DNA of 64,000 bases from Streptomyces pristinaespiralis (GCF_001278075.1 NZ_CP011340.1:8305501-8369500); one strand, 5' to 3'; shown: positions 19,395 to 30,365, counted from the first letter of the stretch. Program-made: numbers and translations. Notes: generated from the sequence alone by a model not told the origin.

Positions 19395-20378
19395 GTGCGC
19401 ATCGCTGTCACCGGTTCCATCGCCACCGACCATCTGATGGTCTTCCCCGGCCGGTTCGCGGATCAGCTGATCCCCGACCAGCTCGCTCATGTCTCGCTCT
19501 CCTTCCTGGTCGACGCACTCGAGGTGCGCCGGGGCGGAGTGGCGGCCAACGTCGCCTTCGGCCTCGGCGGCCTCGGCCTCACCCCCCAGCTGGTCGGCGC
19601 CGTGGGCAGCGACTTCGCCGAGTACGAGGTCTGGCTCAAGGAACACGGCGTCGACACCGGCCCCGTCCTGGTCTCCACCGAGCGGCAGACCGCCCGGTTC
19701 ATGTGCATCACCGACCAGGACTCCAACCAGATCGCCTCCTTCTACGCGGGCGCCATGCAAGAGGCCCGCGACATCGACCTGTGGCACCTGACCACCGGCA
19801 GCGTCCGCCCCGACCTCGTCCTGGTCTGCCCGAACGACCCGGCGGCGATGCTGCGCCACACGGCGGAGTGCCGCGAACTGGGCCTGCCGTTCGCCGCCGA
19901 CCCCTCCCAGCAGCTCGCCCGCCTGGAGGGCAGCGAGGTACGCGACCTCGTCGACGGCGCCCGCTGGCTTTTCACCAACGAGTACGAGGCCGCCCTGCTG
20001 CTGGAACGCACCGGCTGGGAACACGCCGACGTCCTCGCCAAGGTCGGCGCCTGGATCACCACCCTCGGCGCCGCCGGCGTCCGCATCGACCGGGCCGGCC
20101 ACGAACCCCTGACCGTCCCCGCCGTCCCCGACGCGCCCGCCACCGACCCCACCGGAGTCGGCGACGCCTTCCGGGCCGGGTTCCTCGCCGGCACCGCCCG
20201 CGGCCTGGACCTCACCGGCGCCGCCCGCCTGGGCTGCGTCCTTGCCGCCGAGGCCCTCGGCGCGGTCGGCTCGCAGTCCTACCGCACCGACCGGACCCGC
20301 CTGCTGGCCACCGCGGAACGCGCCTACGGCTTTGACGCCGCCCGTCTGCTCGTCTCAGGACTGGGGGACCAGCTGTGA
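19395..20378 (+). CDS. PfkB-family adenosine kinase
   Basis: 327 aa, GTG start with GAGGAGA upstream at 19383-19389. It is a ribokinase-fold sugar/nucleoside kinase: RRGGVAANVAFGLGGLG near residue 50 and the catalytic/anion-hole signature DPTGVGDAFRAGFLAG at about 251-266. Between metK and metH/ahcY it most likely phosphorylates adenosine released by AhcY, which pulls S-adenosylhomocysteine hydrolysis forward. Other PfkB substrates cannot be excluded from sequence. Its stop overlaps the metH start as GTGA. Confidence 0.88.
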   Translation: MRIAVTGSIATDHLMVFPGRFADQLIPDQLAHVSLSFLVDALEVRRGGVAANVAFGLGGLGLTPQLVGAVGSDFAEYEVWLKEHGVDTGPVLVSTERQTARFMCITDQDSNQIASFYAGAMQEARDIDLWHLTTGSVRPDLVLVCPNDPAAMLRHTAECRELGLPFAADPSQQLARLEGSEVRDLVDGARWLFTNEYEAALLLERTGWEHADVLAKVGAWITTLGAAGVRIDRAGHEPLTVPAVPDAPATDPTGVGDAFRAGFLAGTARGLDLTGAARLGCVLAAEALGAVGSQSYRTDRTRLLATAERAYGFDAARLLVSGLGDQL

Positions 20379-23300
20379 CCGGCACCCGTATCGACGCCCT
20401 GCGCGAAGCGCTCGCCACCCGGGTCGTGGTGGCCGACGGCGCGATGGGCACCATGCTCCAGGCGCAGGATCCGACGCTGGAGGACTTCGAGAACCTCGAG
20501 GGCTGCAACGAGGTCCTCAATGTCACCCGCCCCGACATCGTCCGCTCCGTCCACGAGGCGTACTTCGACGTCGGCGTCGACTGCGTGGAGACCAACACCT
20601 TCGGCGCCAACCACGCCGCACTGGGGGAGTACGACATCCCCGAGCGGGTCCACGAACTGTCCCAGGCGGGCGCCCGGATCGCCCGCGAGGTCGCCGACGC
20701 CTACACGGCCTCCACCGGGCAGCAGCGGTGGGTGCTGGGCTCGATGGGCCCCGGCACCAAGCTCCCCACCCTCGGCCACGCCCCCTACACCCTGCTGCGC
20801 GACGCCTACCAGGCGAACGCCGAGGGCCTCATCGCCGGCGGCGCGGACGCGCTGCTGGTGGAGACGACGCAGGACCTGCTGCAGACCAAGGCCGCGATCA
20901 TCGGCGCCCGCCGCGCCATGGACGCCACCGGCAGCCGCCCGCCGCTGATCTGCTCGGTGACGGTCGAGACCACCGGCACCATGCTGCTCGGCTCCGAGAT
21001 CGGCGCGGCGCTCACCGCGCTCGAACCGCTCGGCATCGACATGATCGGCCTCAACTGCGCCACCGGCCCGGCCGAGATGAGCGAGCACCTGCGCCATCTC
21101 GCCCGCCACTCCCGTATCCCGCTGTCCTGCATGCCCAACGCCGGACTGCCCGTCCTCGGCAAGGACGGCGCCCACTACCCCCTGACCCCCGCCGAACTCG
21201 CCGACGCGCAGGAGCAGTTCGTCGCCGACTACGGTCTGTCCCTGGTCGGCGGCTGCTGCGGCACCACCCCGGAGCACCTGCGCCGCATCGTCGAACGCGT
21301 CCGTGACCTGACCCCACCGGCCCGCGAACCGCGGCCCGATCCGGGTGCCGCCTCCCTCTATCAGGCGGTGCCGTTCCGTCAGGACACCGCGTACATGGCG
21401 ATCGGCGAGCGGACGAACGCCAACGGGTCGAAGAAGTTCCGCGAGGCGATGCTCGAGGGCCGCTGGGACGACTGCGTGGAGATGGCGCGCGACCAGATCC
21501 GCGAGGGCGCCCACATGCTCGACCTGTGCGTCGACTACGTGGGCCGCGACGGCGTCGCCGACATGGCCGAGCTGGCCGGACGCTTCGCCACCGCCTCCAC
21601 CCTGCCGATCGTGCTGGACTCCACCGAACTCCCGGTCCTTCAGGCGGGGTTGGAAAAGCTCGGTGGCCGTGCGGTCATCAACTCGGTCAACTACGAGGAC
21701 GGCGACGGCCCGGAGTCGCGTTTCGCGAAGGTCACCGCGCTCGCGAAGGAGCACGGCGCCGCGCTGATCGCGCTGACGATCGACGAGGAGGGCCAGGCCC
21801 GCTCGGTGGAGCACAAGGTCGCCGTCGCCGAGCGGCTGATCGAGGACCTGACCGGCAACTGGGGCATCCACGAGTCGGACATCCTCATCGACACCCTGAC
21901 CTTCACCATCTGCACCGGGCAGGAGGAGTCCCGCAAGGACGGCCTCAACACCATCGAAGCCATCCGGGAACTCAAGCGCCGCCACCCCGACGTGCAGACC
22001 ACGCTGGGCCTGTCGAACATCTCCTTCGGCCTCAACCCGGCCGCCCGCGTCCTGCTCAACTCCGTCTTCCTCGACGAGTGCGTCAACGCGGGCCTCGACT
22101 CGGCGATCGTCCACGCCTCCAAGATCCTGCCCATCGCCCGGTTCGACGAGGAGCAGGTCACGGTCGCCCGCGACCTCATCCACGACCGCCGCGCCGAGGG
22201 TTACGACCCCCTGCAGAAGCTCATGGAGCTCTTCGAGGGCGTCTCCACCACGTCCCTGAAGGCCGGCAAGGCCGAGGAACTGGCGGCCCTGCCGCTGGAG
22301 GAGCGCCTGCAGCGCCGCATCATCGACGGGGAGAAGAACGGCCTGGAAGCCGACCTCGACGAGGCGCTGAAGGACACGCCTGCCCTCGCCATCGTCAACG
22401 ACACCCTCCTGGCGGGCATGAAGGTCGTCGGCGAACTGTTCGGCTCCGGGCAGATGCAGCTGCCGTTCGTGCTGCAGTCCGCCGAGGTCATGAAGATCGC
22501 CGTCGCTCATCTCGAGCCGCACATGGAGAAGACGGACGCCGACGGCAAGGGCACCATCGTGCTGGCGACCGTCCGCGGCGACGTCCACGACATCGGCAAG
22601 AACCTCGTGGACATCATCCTGTCCAACAACGGCTACAACGTGGTCAACCTGGGCATCAAGCAGCCCGTCTCCGCGATCCTCGACGCGGCCAAGGAACACA
22701 AGGCCGATGTCATCGGCATGTCCGGCCTCCTGGTCAAGTCCACGGTGATCATGAAGGAGAACCTCCAGGAGCTCAACCAGCGGGGCATGGCCGCCGACTA
22801 CCCCGTCATCCTCGGCGGCGCCGCCCTCACCCGCGCCTACGTCGAACAGGACCTCCACGAGATCTACGACGGCGAAGTCCGCTACGCCCGTGACGCGTTC
22901 GAGGGCCTGCGCCTGATGGACGCCCTCATCGGCATCAAACGCGGCGTCCCCGGCGCCGCCCTGCCCGAACTCAAACAGCGCCGCGTCAAGGCCACCCCGG
23001 CCGTCGTCGACGAACGCCCCCCGGAGCAGCCCACCCGCTCCGACGTCGCAGACGACAACCCCGTCCCCACACCGCCGTTCTGGGGCAGCCGCGTCGTCAA
23101 GGGCATCCCGCTGAAGGACTACGCCTCCTGGCTCGACGAGAGCGCCCTGTTCAAGGGCCAGTGGGGACTGAAGGCCGCCCGCGGCACCGGCCCCACCTAC
23201 GAGGAGCTGGTGGAGTCCGAGGGCCGGCCGCGGCTGCGCGGCCTGCTGGACCGGCTGCAGACCGACAACCTGCTCGAAGCGGCCGTCGTCCACGGCTACT

Positions 23301-23863
23301 TCCCCTGCGTCTCCAAGGGCGACGACCTGATCATCCTCGGCGACGACGGCTCAGAGCGGACCCGCTTCACCTTCCCCCGCCAGAGCCGCGGCCGGCACCT
23401 GTGCCTGGCCGACTTCTTCCGCCCCGAGGAATCCGGCGAGACGGACGTCGTCGCCCTCCAGGTCGTCACCGTCGGCTCCCGGATCGGCGAGGAGACCGCC
23501 AAGCTGTTCGAGGCCAACTCCTACCGCGACTACCTCGAACTGCACGGCCTGTCCGTCCAGCTCGCCGAGGCGCTCGCCGAGTACTGGCACGCACGGGTGC
23601 GCGCCGAACTGTCGATCGCCGCCGCCGACCCCACCGGCCTCGACGGCATGCTCCGCACCGAGTACCAGGGCTGCCGCTACTCGCTCGGCTACCCCGCCTG
23701 CCCCGACCTCGAGGACCGTGCCAAGATCGCCGCCCTGCTCGAACCGGAACGCATCGGCGTCCAGCTCTCCGAGGAGTTCCAGCTCCACCCCGAGCAGTCC
23801 ACCGACGCGATCGTCGTCCACCACCCCGAGGCGAGCTACTTCAACGCCGGAGGAAGAGCATGA
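20375..23863 (+). CDS. metH: Cobalamin-dependent methionine synthase
   Basis: 1162 aa, all four modules present. The homocysteine domain is N-terminal (about 1-320; [14 protein letters not shown] start and the zinc ligands in the [10 protein letters not shown] region). It is followed by the pterin (methyl-tetrahydrofolate) domain (about 340-610; [11 protein letters not shown]), the cobalamin cap and binding domain (about 630-870; D736-V-H738-D-I-G741, where H738 is the lower cobalt ligand), and the SAM-dependent reactivation domain at the C-terminus. It regenerates methionine from homocysteine. GTG start overlapping the kinase stop; stop overlapping metF as ATGA. No cobalamin riboswitch was seen upstream, so it is expressed from the operon promoter. 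Confidence 0.95.
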   Translation: MTGTRIDALREALATRVVVADGAMGTMLQAQDPTLEDFENLEGCNEVLNVTRPDIVRSVHEAYFDVGVDCVETNTFGANHAALGEYDIPERVHELSQAGARIAREVADAYTASTGQQRWVLGSMGPGTKLPTLGHAPYTLLRDAYQANAEGLIAGGADALLVETTQDLLQTKAAIIGARRAMDATGSRPPLICSVTVETTGTMLLGSEIGAALTALEPLGIDMIGLNCATGPAEMSEHLRHLARHSRIPLSCMPNAGLPVLGKDGAHYPLTPAELADAQEQFVADYGLSLVGGCCGTTPEHLRRIVERVRDLTPPAREPRPDPGAASLYQAVPFRQDTAYMAIGERTNANGSKKFREAMLEGRWDDCVEMARDQIREGAHMLDLCVDYVGRDGVADMAELAGRFATASTLPIVLDSTELPVLQAGLEKLGGRAVINSVNYEDGDGPESRFAKVTALAKEHGAALIALTIDEEGQARSVEHKVAVAERLIEDLTGNWGIHESDILIDTLTFTICTGQEESRKDGLNTIEAIRELKRRHPDVQTTLGLSNISFGLNPAARVLLNSVFLDECVNAGLDSAIVHASKILPIARFDEEQVTVARDLIHDRRAEGYDPLQKLMELFEGVSTTSLKAGKAEELAALPLEERLQRRIIDGEKNGLEADLDEALKDTPALAIVNDTLLAGMKVVGELFGSGQMQLPFVLQSAEVMKIAVAHLEPHMEKTDADGKGTIVLATVRGDVHDIGKNLVDIILSNNGYNVVNLGIKQPVSAILDAAKEHKADVIGMSGLLVKSTVIMKENLQELNQRGMAADYPVILGGAALTRAYVEQDLHEIYDGEVRYARDAFEGLRLMDALIGIKRGVPGAALPELKQRRVKATPAVVDERPPEQPTRSDVADDNPVPTPPFWGSRVVKGIPLKDYASWLDESALFKGQWGLKAARGTGPTYEELVESEGRPRLRGLLDRLQTDNLLEAAVVHGYFPCVSKGDDLIILGDDGSERTRFTFPRQSRGRHLCLADFFRPEESGETDVVALQVVTVGSRIGEETAKLFEANSYRDYLELHGLSVQLAEALAEYWHARVRAELSIAAADPTGLDGMLRTEYQGCRYSLGYPACPDLEDRAKIAALLEPERIGVQLSEEFQLHPEQSTDAIVVHHPEASYFNAGGRA

Positions 23864-24762
23864 GCACCCTGCGCGAGATCCTCGCCGCGCCGGGACCCTC
23901 GTTCTCCTTCGAGTTCTTCCCCCCGAAGACCGCCCAGGGCGAACGCACCCTGTGGAACGCGATCCGCCGTATCGAGCCGCTGGCACCGGCGTTCGTGTCC
24001 GTCACCTACGGCGCCGGCGGCTCCTCACGCGACCGCACCGTCGCCGTCACCAAACGCATCGCCGCCGAGACCACCCTGCGTCCCGTCGCCCACCTGACCG
24101 CCGTCGGCCACTCGGTCGCCGAACTGCGCCACATCATCGGCCAGTACGCGGACGCCGGCGTGCACGACGTGCTCGCCCTGCGCGGCGACCCGCCCGGCGA
24201 CCCGAACGCGCCCTGGACCGCCCACCCCGACGGCTTCACCCACGCCCACGAACTCGTCTCCCTGGTACGCCGGTCGGGCGACTTCAGCGTGGGCGTCGCC
24301 GCCTTCCCCGAGCGCCACCCCCGCTCGGCCGACTGGGACGACGACATCCGCCACTTCGTCGCCAAATGCAAGGCCGGCGCCGACTACGCGATCACCCAGA
24401 TGTTCTTCCACGCCGAGGACTACCTGCGGCTGCGCGACAAGGTCGCCGCCGCGGGCTGCGACACCCCGATCATCCCGGAGATCATGCCCGCCACCGACGT
24501 GAAGCAGATCGCCCGCTTCGCCCAGCTGTCCGGCGCCACCTTCCCCGCCCACCTCGCGGGCCGCCTCGAGGCGGCCCGCGACAACCCGGCCGAAGGCCAC
24601 CGCATCGGCGTCGAGTACGCCACCGCGATGGCCGACCGGCTGCTGGCGGAAGGCGCCCCGGGACTGCACTACATCACCCTCAACCGCTCCACCGCGACGC
24701 TCGAGATCCACCAGAACATCCAGAACTCAAGGAGTGCACATGCCCTCGCAGCCGGCCGCTGA
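23860..24762 (+). CDS. metF: Methylenetetrahydrofolate reductase
   Basis: 300 aa. FAD-dependent reduction of 5,10-methylene- to 5-methyl-tetrahydrofolate, the methyl source for MetH. Visible motifs: [10 protein letters not shown] at about 15-24, [25 protein letters not shown] and [16 protein letters not shown]. The length is typical of bacterial MetF. It begins at an ATGA overlap with metH, and its last 23 bp overlap the ahcY start. That explains the unconventional C-terminal tail. Confidence 0.94.
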   Translation: MSTLREILAAPGPSFSFEFFPPKTAQGERTLWNAIRRIEPLAPAFVSVTYGAGGSSRDRTVAVTKRIAAETTLRPVAHLTAVGHSVAELRHIIGQYADAGVHDVLALRGDPPGDPNAPWTAHPDGFTHAHELVSLVRRSGDFSVGVAAFPERHPRSADWDDDIRHFVAKCKAGADYAITQMFFHAEDYLRLRDKVAAAGCDTPIIPEIMPATDVKQIARFAQLSGATFPAHLAGRLEAARDNPAEGHRIGVEYATAMADRLLAEGAPGLHYITLNRSTATLEIHQNIQNSRSAHALAAGR

Positions 24763-26158
24763 TTTCACGGATTTCAAGGTCGCGGACCTTTCCCTGGCCG
24801 AATTCGGCCGCAAGGAGATCACTCTCGCCGAGCACGAGATGCCCGGCCTGATGTCGATCCGCAAGGAGTACGCCGAGGCCCAGCCGCTCGCCGGCGCGCG
24901 CATCACCGGCTCCCTGCACATGACCGTGCAGACCGCGGTCCTCATCGAGACGCTGGTCGCGCTCGGCGCCGAGGTCCGCTGGGTGTCCTGCAACATCTTC
25001 TCCACCCAGGACCACGCCGCCGCCGCGATCGCCGCCGCCGGCATCCCCGTCTTCGCCTGGAAGGGCGAGACGCTGGAGGAGTACTGGTGGTGCACCGAGC
25101 AGGCCCTGACCTGGCCCGGCCACGCGGGCCCCAACATGATCCTCGACGACGGCGGCGACGCGACCCTCCTGGTCCACAAGGGCGTCGAGTTCACCAAGGC
25201 CGGCGCCGTCCCCGACCCCTCCACCGCCGACAACGACGAATACCGCGTCATCCTCGAACTCCTGCACCGCTCCACCCTCGACTGGCCCGCTCTCGCCGCC
25301 GAGATCCGCGGTGTGACGGAGGAGACCACCACCGGTGTGCACCGTCTCTACGAGATGCACCGCGACGGCGCACTCCTCTTCCCCGCGATCAATGTGAACG
25401 ACGCGGTCACCAAGTCGAAGTTCGACAACAAGTACGGTTGCCGGCACTCGTTGATCGACGGCATCAACCGGGCCACCGACGTCCTGATCGGCGGCAAGAC
25501 GGCGGTCGTGTGCGGTTACGGCGACGTGGGCAAGGGCTGTGCGGAGTCGCTGCGCGGCCAGGGCGCCCGGGTGATCATCACCGAGATCGACCCGATCTGC
25601 GCGCTGCAGGCGGCGATGGACGGCTACCAGGTGACCACGCTGGACGAGGTGGTGGAGAGCGCGGACATCTTCATCACCACGACCGGTAACAAGGACATCA
25701 TCATGGCCTCGGACATGGCCCGGATGAAGCACCAGGCGATCGTGGGCAACATCGGGCACTTCGACAACGAGATCGACATGGCCGGTCTGGCGCAGCTGCC
25801 GGGTGTGGTGAAGGACGAGGTCAAGCCGCAGGTCCACACCTGGACGTTCCCCGACGGCAAGGTCCTGATCGTGCTGTCCGAGGGGCGTCTGCTGAACCTG
25901 GGCAACGCGACCGGTCACCCCTCCTTCGTGATGTCCAACTCGTTCGCGGACCAGACCCTGGCGCAGATCGAGCTGTTCACGAAGCCGCAGGAGTACCCGA
26001 CCGACGTCTACGTGCTGCCCAAGCACCTGGACGAGAAGGTCGCCCGGCTCCACCTGGACGCCCTCGGGGTCAAGCTGACCACCCTGCGCCCGGAGCAGGC
26101 CGCCTACATCGGCGTCGAGGTCGAGGGTCCGTACAAGCCGGACCACTACCGCTACTGA
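24740..26158 (+). CDS. ahcY: S-adenosylhomocysteine hydrolase
   Basis: 472 aa from the ATG at 24740, which has AAGGAG at 24729-24734; a GTG at 24734 is possible but overlaps the site. It splits S-adenosylhomocysteine into adenosine and homocysteine. The NAD-binding fold ([17 protein letters not shown]), the [20 protein letters not shown] substrate loop and the C-terminal KPDHYRY tail are canonical. It is the last gene of the SAM-recycling operon. Together the five genes run a closed methyl cycle with only ATP and folate methyl groups consumed. Confidence 0.96.
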   Translation: MPSQPAADFTDFKVADLSLAEFGRKEITLAEHEMPGLMSIRKEYAEAQPLAGARITGSLHMTVQTAVLIETLVALGAEVRWVSCNIFSTQDHAAAAIAAAGIPVFAWKGETLEEYWWCTEQALTWPGHAGPNMILDDGGDATLLVHKGVEFTKAGAVPDPSTADNDEYRVILELLHRSTLDWPALAAEIRGVTEETTTGVHRLYEMHRDGALLFPAINVNDAVTKSKFDNKYGCRHSLIDGINRATDVLIGGKTAVVCGYGDVGKGCAESLRGQGARVIITEIDPICALQAAMDGYQVTTLDEVVESADIFITTTGNKDIIMASDMARMKHQAIVGNIGHFDNEIDMAGLAQLPGVVKDEVKPQVHTWTFPDGKVLIVLSEGRLLNLGNATGHPSFVMSNSFADQTLAQIELFTKPQEYPTDVYVLPKHLDEKVARLHLDALGVKLTTLRPEQAAYIGVEVEGPYKPDHYRY

Positions 26159-27183
26159 CGCCTGTCGGCACCCGCGAAGGAGGGCTCGCACCGACGCGGG
26201 CCCTCCTTCGCGGCCTGCTGCTTGTCGAAAAGCTGTTTCACTGCCACGCCGATCACGCCGTGGGCGAGGGCGGCTTCGAGCGGAACGGCCTGGGCGGCCG
26301 GGATCTGCCAGGAGGCGGTGACGTACCAGCGGCCGCGTCCGGTGTCGTGGTGGATGCGGTAGGCCACCGCCCGGTGCGCGACCACCCGGTCCGCCCACTC
26401 GGAGCCCCGGTGCGCGAAGGAGACCTTTATGGCGAGTGCGTACCGTCCGTGCGCGGCGTTCGCCAGATACGCCAGCGGGGCCGGGAGCTTGATGCTGACG
26501 TCGCCTTCGGGGGTGATGCGGATCGTCTCGTTGCCGAACCTTTTCCCCGACTCACCATCCGCCTGGAGGAACCAGCGCTCGGCCTCCCACCGCCGGCGCC
26601 ACTGGGCTGCGGTCAGCCCCGCATCGGCAAGGTGATGCCGGGTACGGGTCAGACGTCGGCCGCCGCGCACCACACGCACGACACCGGCCGCACGGTCGGC
26701 TCGTGCCCGCTCGAGCCGGTCCTCCAGCACCCGCAGGCGCCGGGTTTTGTGGAACCACTCGTGCGCGGAGCGGTAGCCGCCCGGGACCCGCCGGGTGCCT
26801 TTCTGTCCGACCGGCAGCGACAGCCGGTGAGCGATCGTCCTGATCCCGGCTTCGAGGCCCTGGATGTGCGCGGCCTGCCCGCGCCGGGCGAGCGCCCACT
26901 GATCGTGCGTGGCCTTCGTGATCGACCCCGCCCACCTCGACGACGACACCCCCGTCAACTCCCGCTTCCGGGCCGCCCACGACTCGGCTGAGTGCTCCAG
27001 CCCGTCAGCGCAGCGGGCCTTCAAGTCCCGCGAGGCGAGCGACCCGAGATGCGCACCCACCAGCCGCAACACCTCCTCGTCCCCGGCTGTCAGGCCCTTG
27101 AGCCGCGTACGCACTGCCACACCCGAAGGTCCGGTGACCACGAACGGCGCCGCCACCTCCCGCAGACCGCCCACCGTGCTCAC
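26152..27183 (-). pseudogene. Truncated TnpB/OrfB-type transposase relic
   Basis: About 343 codons, GTG start at 27183 with a strong AGGAGG site on the minus strand. The N-terminal and middle parts resemble the IS891/IS1341 OrfB family, unrelated in detail to the two intact tnpB copies here: coiled basic middle, QADGESGKRFGNETIRI and SWQIPAAQAVPLE segments. Where the first RuvC motif (GVIGVDxN) should come, the protein reads GVIGVAVKQLF and stops about 30 residues later. The whole nuclease core and zinc finger are therefore missing. It is convergent to ahcY and overlaps its last codons. This is a decayed insertion, kept open perhaps by chance. Confidence 0.7.
26172..26213 (+). terminator. Hairpin terminator after ahcY
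   Basis: A perfect 13-bp inverted repeat, CCGCGAAGGAGGG at 26172-26184 and CCCTCCTTCGCGG at 26201-26213, with a 16-nt loop, starts 13 bp after the ahcY stop. There is no T-run, as is common in Streptomyces. It also lies inside the 3' end of the antisense transposase relic. Confidence 0.75.
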
Positions 27184-27419
27184 CACCCCTCCTGTCCTGG
27201 ACCACACACAACCGCCACCGCCCCAACGACCACCATCCGCAAAGGTCACCCATTCGACACACGAACCCCCGTCCACCCCGCGAGCCCTCACACACCACAG
27301 CCCACAACAACTCACCCCTACACGCCAGCACTCACTCATGCACGGTCACGCAGCAGCAGTTCACAACCCTCGCGGCCGCCGACCGCCCCTGTCGGAAGCA
27401 CGAGGCGGTCCGCCACGCG

Positions 27420-27758
27420 TTGAAGTCGGAGCTGCTGTGGGCCGACCTCCAGCCCACCGACTCCGAGATTGTCGACGTCAGCTGCACCGTGGGCGACGGC
27501 CTGTTCGTCTACGAGGTTTTGGGCGCCGGCCGCTCCACGTACACAGACCTCCGCTCGGGCGCCACCCGCCTCCTCGAGATCAACCACACCCTGCCTTCGC
27601 CGGCCACCCGCCTCTACCTGGTCCTGTGTGAACCGCCCGCCGAGGACTGGTCGGCCGACACCGTCCGTGACATCTTCGGCGTCCACGTCCTGTGGCGCTC
27701 TCCAGGCAGCTGGGGCGGCGACGAAACGGAGATCGCCCTCGGCCGCGGCCAGGCATGA
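27420..27758 (+). CDS. Small hypothetical protein or 5'-truncated gene remnant
   Basis: 112 codons from a TTG; the same frame remains open upstream to about 27384, suggesting a lost 5' end. The composition is protein-like (KSELLWADLQPTDSEIVDV, TRLYLVLCEPPAEDW) and not the Arg/Pro-rich pattern of chance frames. I do not recognise a family. It lies between a transposase relic and a toxin-antitoxin pair, in DNA that looks like an insertion hot spot. Confidence 0.35.
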   Translation: MKSELLWADLQPTDSEIVDVSCTVGDGLFVYEVLGAGRSTYTDLRSGATRLLEINHTLPSPATRLYLVLCEPPAEDWSADTVRDIFGVHVLWRSPGSWGGDETEIALGRGQA

Positions 27759-27792
27759 CCTCTCCGTGCCGGCAGCCCCTCGGCGGTTGCAG

Positions 27793-28206
27793 TCAGACTT
27801 TGACGACGGTGACGCGTCCGGCGCACAGCGTGGCGAGGTCCTCGGGATCGGAAGTGAGGACAGTGACGGGGCCGGGCGCGGCCAGCGCGGTGGCGCTGAG
27901 CATGGCGTCGATGGCGTACTTGTGGCCGTGGAGACCGGCGTCGGCGAGGAGCGTGGCAGCATGCCGTGCGATCGACTCGCTGACCGGCTCCACGACGAGG
28001 CGGGAGAGTGTCCACTCCAGAGCCGGGCGGTTGATCCGAGGGTGGACCACTTCCACGAGCGTGGCCGCCGACGTGATGACCCGCAGGTCGTCGGCGCGGG
28101 CCAAAGCGAGCCAGCCGGTCACTGTGCGGTCGCGCAGGACAGCCTTGGCCAGTCCTTCGCTGTCGAGGACCAGAGTGCCGCCAGGGGTGGCGGGGGAGCG
28201 GGTCAC
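27793..28206 (-). CDS. PIN-domain toxin (VapC-like)
   Basis: 137 aa. PIN-domain ribonucleases use three to four acidic residues for Mg2+. Here they appear as D in LVLDSEGL (about residue 15), E in TLVEVVHPR, D in YAIDAMLSATAL and D in VLTSDPEDL. The start overlaps the preceding small gene as ATGA (28203-28206), the usual antitoxin-toxin coupling. Likely an RNA-cleaving toxin of a type II toxin-antitoxin module. The acidic residues are seen; the toxic activity is inferred. Confidence 0.82.
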   Translation of the reverse strand: MTRSPATPGGTLVLDSEGLAKAVLRDRTVTGWLALARADDLRVITSAATLVEVVHPRINRPALEWTLSRLVVEPVSESIARHAATLLADAGLHGHKYAIDAMLSATALAAPGPVTVLTSDPEDLATLCAGRVTVVKV

Positions 28207-28466
28207 GCGGCGTTCGCTCCACCCTGTCGCTGCTCACTGCGAGCCTGCTGGAGCTGGTCGCGGAGCGCCTGGATCTCCTCGTCCGTGACCGGGCCGTGCT
28301 CGGCTTCGGCGACCTGGATGAGTTCGTTCAGGTTGTCTCGCTCGATCTGGCGGGCGACGGCTGAGGCCACGTAGGCGGACAGGCCGGAAGGACCGCCGCG
28401 GGCCTTGGCGGCTTCGGCGATGTCGCGCGGCATGGTGATCGAGTACTTGCCGGTAGGCTCATTCAT
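28203..28466 (-). CDS. Ribbon-helix-helix-type antitoxin (VapB-like)
   Basis: 87 aa. The N-terminus (KYSITMPRDIAEAAKAR, then SAYVASAVARQIE) fits a ribbon-helix-helix DNA-binding domain. The acidic, helical C-terminal half would bind and neutralise the toxin. It is upstream of and overlaps the PIN toxin gene. Such antitoxins repress their own promoter, which would lie just above 28466. The sequence there is AT-richer than its surroundings (28467-28495). Confidence 0.75.
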   Translation of the reverse strand: MNEPTGKYSITMPRDIAEAAKARGGPSGLSAYVASAVARQIERDNLNELIQVAEAEHGPVTDEEIQALRDQLQQARSEQRQGGANAA

Positions 28467-29064
28467 GCTGCTGATCCTACCTCTTATCCTCCCTGGTGTG
28501 GGAGGTGCTCGAGTGACGCGGTACGCCTACTGCCTGCAGTACGGGCGGTCCGGCACCCGTCCCCGGCCCGCCGGACCGCCGAGTGGAAGATCACCGGACC
28601 CGGCCGGACAGCGAGTGCGGCAGACAGGCCGCAGGGCGTTGACGACCGGCTCGGTGCGGAGGCCGTCGGCGCCGGCGCAGCCGACGACACGGAGGCGGTG
28701 CCGTTGACAGCGGCCAGGTGGAGCCGGCCCTCCCCGGAGTGATGCGGACATCCGAAGCAGAAGAACTACCCAGCGAACTTCGCGAGTTGGGCGCCGGAGG
28801 CGCGGAGAAGGCGCCGGGCACCGAAGTACGGCCCGCCGGCGCGGCCCGTCGCGCCCGCCTCGGACGGCCGACAGCCTCCGCCCCGCCCTCGAGACCCCGC
28901 CTCGACACGCTCGAGAACGGGCCCCGGGTGGTGGCCTCGGACAGGGCCCGATGCCTAGCCTGACCGGGCCGCACACCGCGCCCCGCTCCTCCTGAGACGC
29001 ACGCTTATGGGGTTGAGCGTTTGGGCTATGGCTCGTCTCACCGCACTGGAGTTGACTCATCACC
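28467..29064. other. Long intergenic region without a recognised gene
   Basis: About 600 bp between the divergent antitoxin and NmrA-type genes. Several short open frames cross it on both strands, but they overlap one another, lack good ribosome sites and have Arg/Pro/Gly-rich products, so none is called. It should hold the promoters of both flanking genes. No confident -35/-10 pair was identified. Confidence 0.4.
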
Positions 29065-29904
29065 ATGACGAACACACAGAACACGCAGACGACCGGAACC
29101 AGGACGACGCTCGTGATCGGCGGCACCGGCAAGACCGGCCGCAGGGTCGCGGAGCGGCTCACCGCACGAGGCCTTCCGGTGCGCGTCGGGTCACGCTCCG
29201 GCGAGCCGCGCTTCGTGTGGGAGGACTCCTCCACGTGGGAGGCCGCGCTCGAGGGCGTCGGCGCCGTCTACGTCACCTACTACCCCGACCTCGCCTTCCC
29301 CGGCGCCGACGAGCACATCGCCGCCTTCTCCAAGCTCGCCGTCGCCAAGGGCGCCACCCGCCTGGTGCTGCTCTCCGGCCGCGGCGAGGAGGGCGCCGTG
29401 ATCGGCGAGAACAAGCTCAAGGAGTCCGGCGCCGACTGGACGATCGTGCGCTCCAGCTTCTTCAACCAGAACTTCGACGAGAGCTTCTTCCTCGAGCCCG
29501 TCCTGGCCGGCGAGATCGCCCTGCCCACCGGCGACGCGGTCGAGGCGTTCGTCGACGCCGACGACATCGCCGACGTCGTCGTCGCCGCCCTCACCGACCC
29601 GGCGCACATCGGCAAGACCTACGAGCTGTCCGGCCCGCGCCTGCTGAGCTTCCGCGACGTCGCCGACGAGCTCACCAAGGCCACCGGCCGCCAGATCCAG
29701 TACATCCCCATCACCAAGGACGAATACCGGGCCGCCCTGGTCGAGCACGGCCTGCCGGCCGACTTCGCCGAGCTGTTCGAGAACGTCCTCGACGGCCGCA
29801 ACGCCCACCTGGTGCACGGCGTCGAGGAGGCCCTCGGCCGCAAGCCGAAGGACTTCGCCGACTACGCCAGGGAAGCCGCCGCCTCCGGCGTCTGGAACGT
29901 CTGA
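29065..29904 (+). CDS. NAD(P)-binding NmrA-family oxidoreductase or redox sensor
   Basis: 279 aa. The Rossmann glycine motif is TLVIGGTGKTGRRVAERL at about residues 15-32. The rest (DWTIVRSSFFNQNF, EAFVDADDIADVVVAAL, KTYELSGPRLLSF) matches the NmrA-like/NAD(P)H azoreductase group of atypical short-chain dehydrogenases. Such proteins are quinone reductases or NADP-sensing regulators. The substrate is unknown. It stands alone, followed by an inverted repeat, and has no evident link to the flanking clusters. Confidence 0.82.
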   Translation: MTNTQNTQTTGTRTTLVIGGTGKTGRRVAERLTARGLPVRVGSRSGEPRFVWEDSSTWEAALEGVGAVYVTYYPDLAFPGADEHIAAFSKLAVAKGATRLVLLSGRGEEGAVIGENKLKESGADWTIVRSSFFNQNFDESFFLEPVLAGEIALPTGDAVEAFVDADDIADVVVAALTDPAHIGKTYELSGPRLLSFRDVADELTKATGRQIQYIPITKDEYRAALVEHGLPADFAELFENVLDGRNAHLVHGVEEALGRKPKDFADYAREAAASGVWNV

Positions 29905-30000
29905 CCCGGAGCCCCTGCCCCGGTGCCGCGACCGCGGACCGACGGACGCACCCGCGGCCGCGGCACCGGACCAGCCCGAGACACAGCCACCGTTCCTCTG

Positions 30001-30027
30001 GACTGAGCAGGAGTGATCTGCTCAGTC
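30001..30027. terminator. Inverted repeat downstream of the NmrA-type gene
   Basis: A perfect 10-bp inverted repeat, GACTGAGCAG at 30001-30010 and CTGCTCAGTC at 30018-30027, separated by 7 bp. A shorter outer pair CCGTTC/GAACGG flanks it. It lies about 97 bp after the stop at 29904, so it could be a terminator. The moderate GC content and symmetry would also fit an operator for the hemerythrin operon that starts at 30366. The rest of 29905-30365 shows no gene. Confidence 0.45.
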
Positions 30028-30365
30028 GCACGCCCCGAACGGTCTTGGGCGCACTGGTCCCCGGCGTACTCGACCCCGGGACGGCTCCACGCATCGGGTG
30101 CGCGGTCCGGGCCCGGGAGGCCGGTTCCCTGCGCGACCTGACCAGCTGGGTACGGCCAGAGGTGACGGGGAGGCCCTGAACCATCGCTCCGGTGGAGCAG
30201 GGGCCCCGCTCACCGGCACCGCACCCGGCGTCCCAGATCGCACGATCACGCTCACCCGGACAGCCCACGACGCCGCACGCCACGAAGCCGACCATCACAC
30301 GAACGAGCTGAGTCGACCTCATACACGCTCAGCGGCAAACAGCTCCAACCCCCGAGGAGGCGGCC

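Noticed and set aside
28718..28963. 81-codon open frame in the long intergenic region
   Set aside because: No ribosome site, low-complexity composition and overlapping frames on the other strand; treated as chance.
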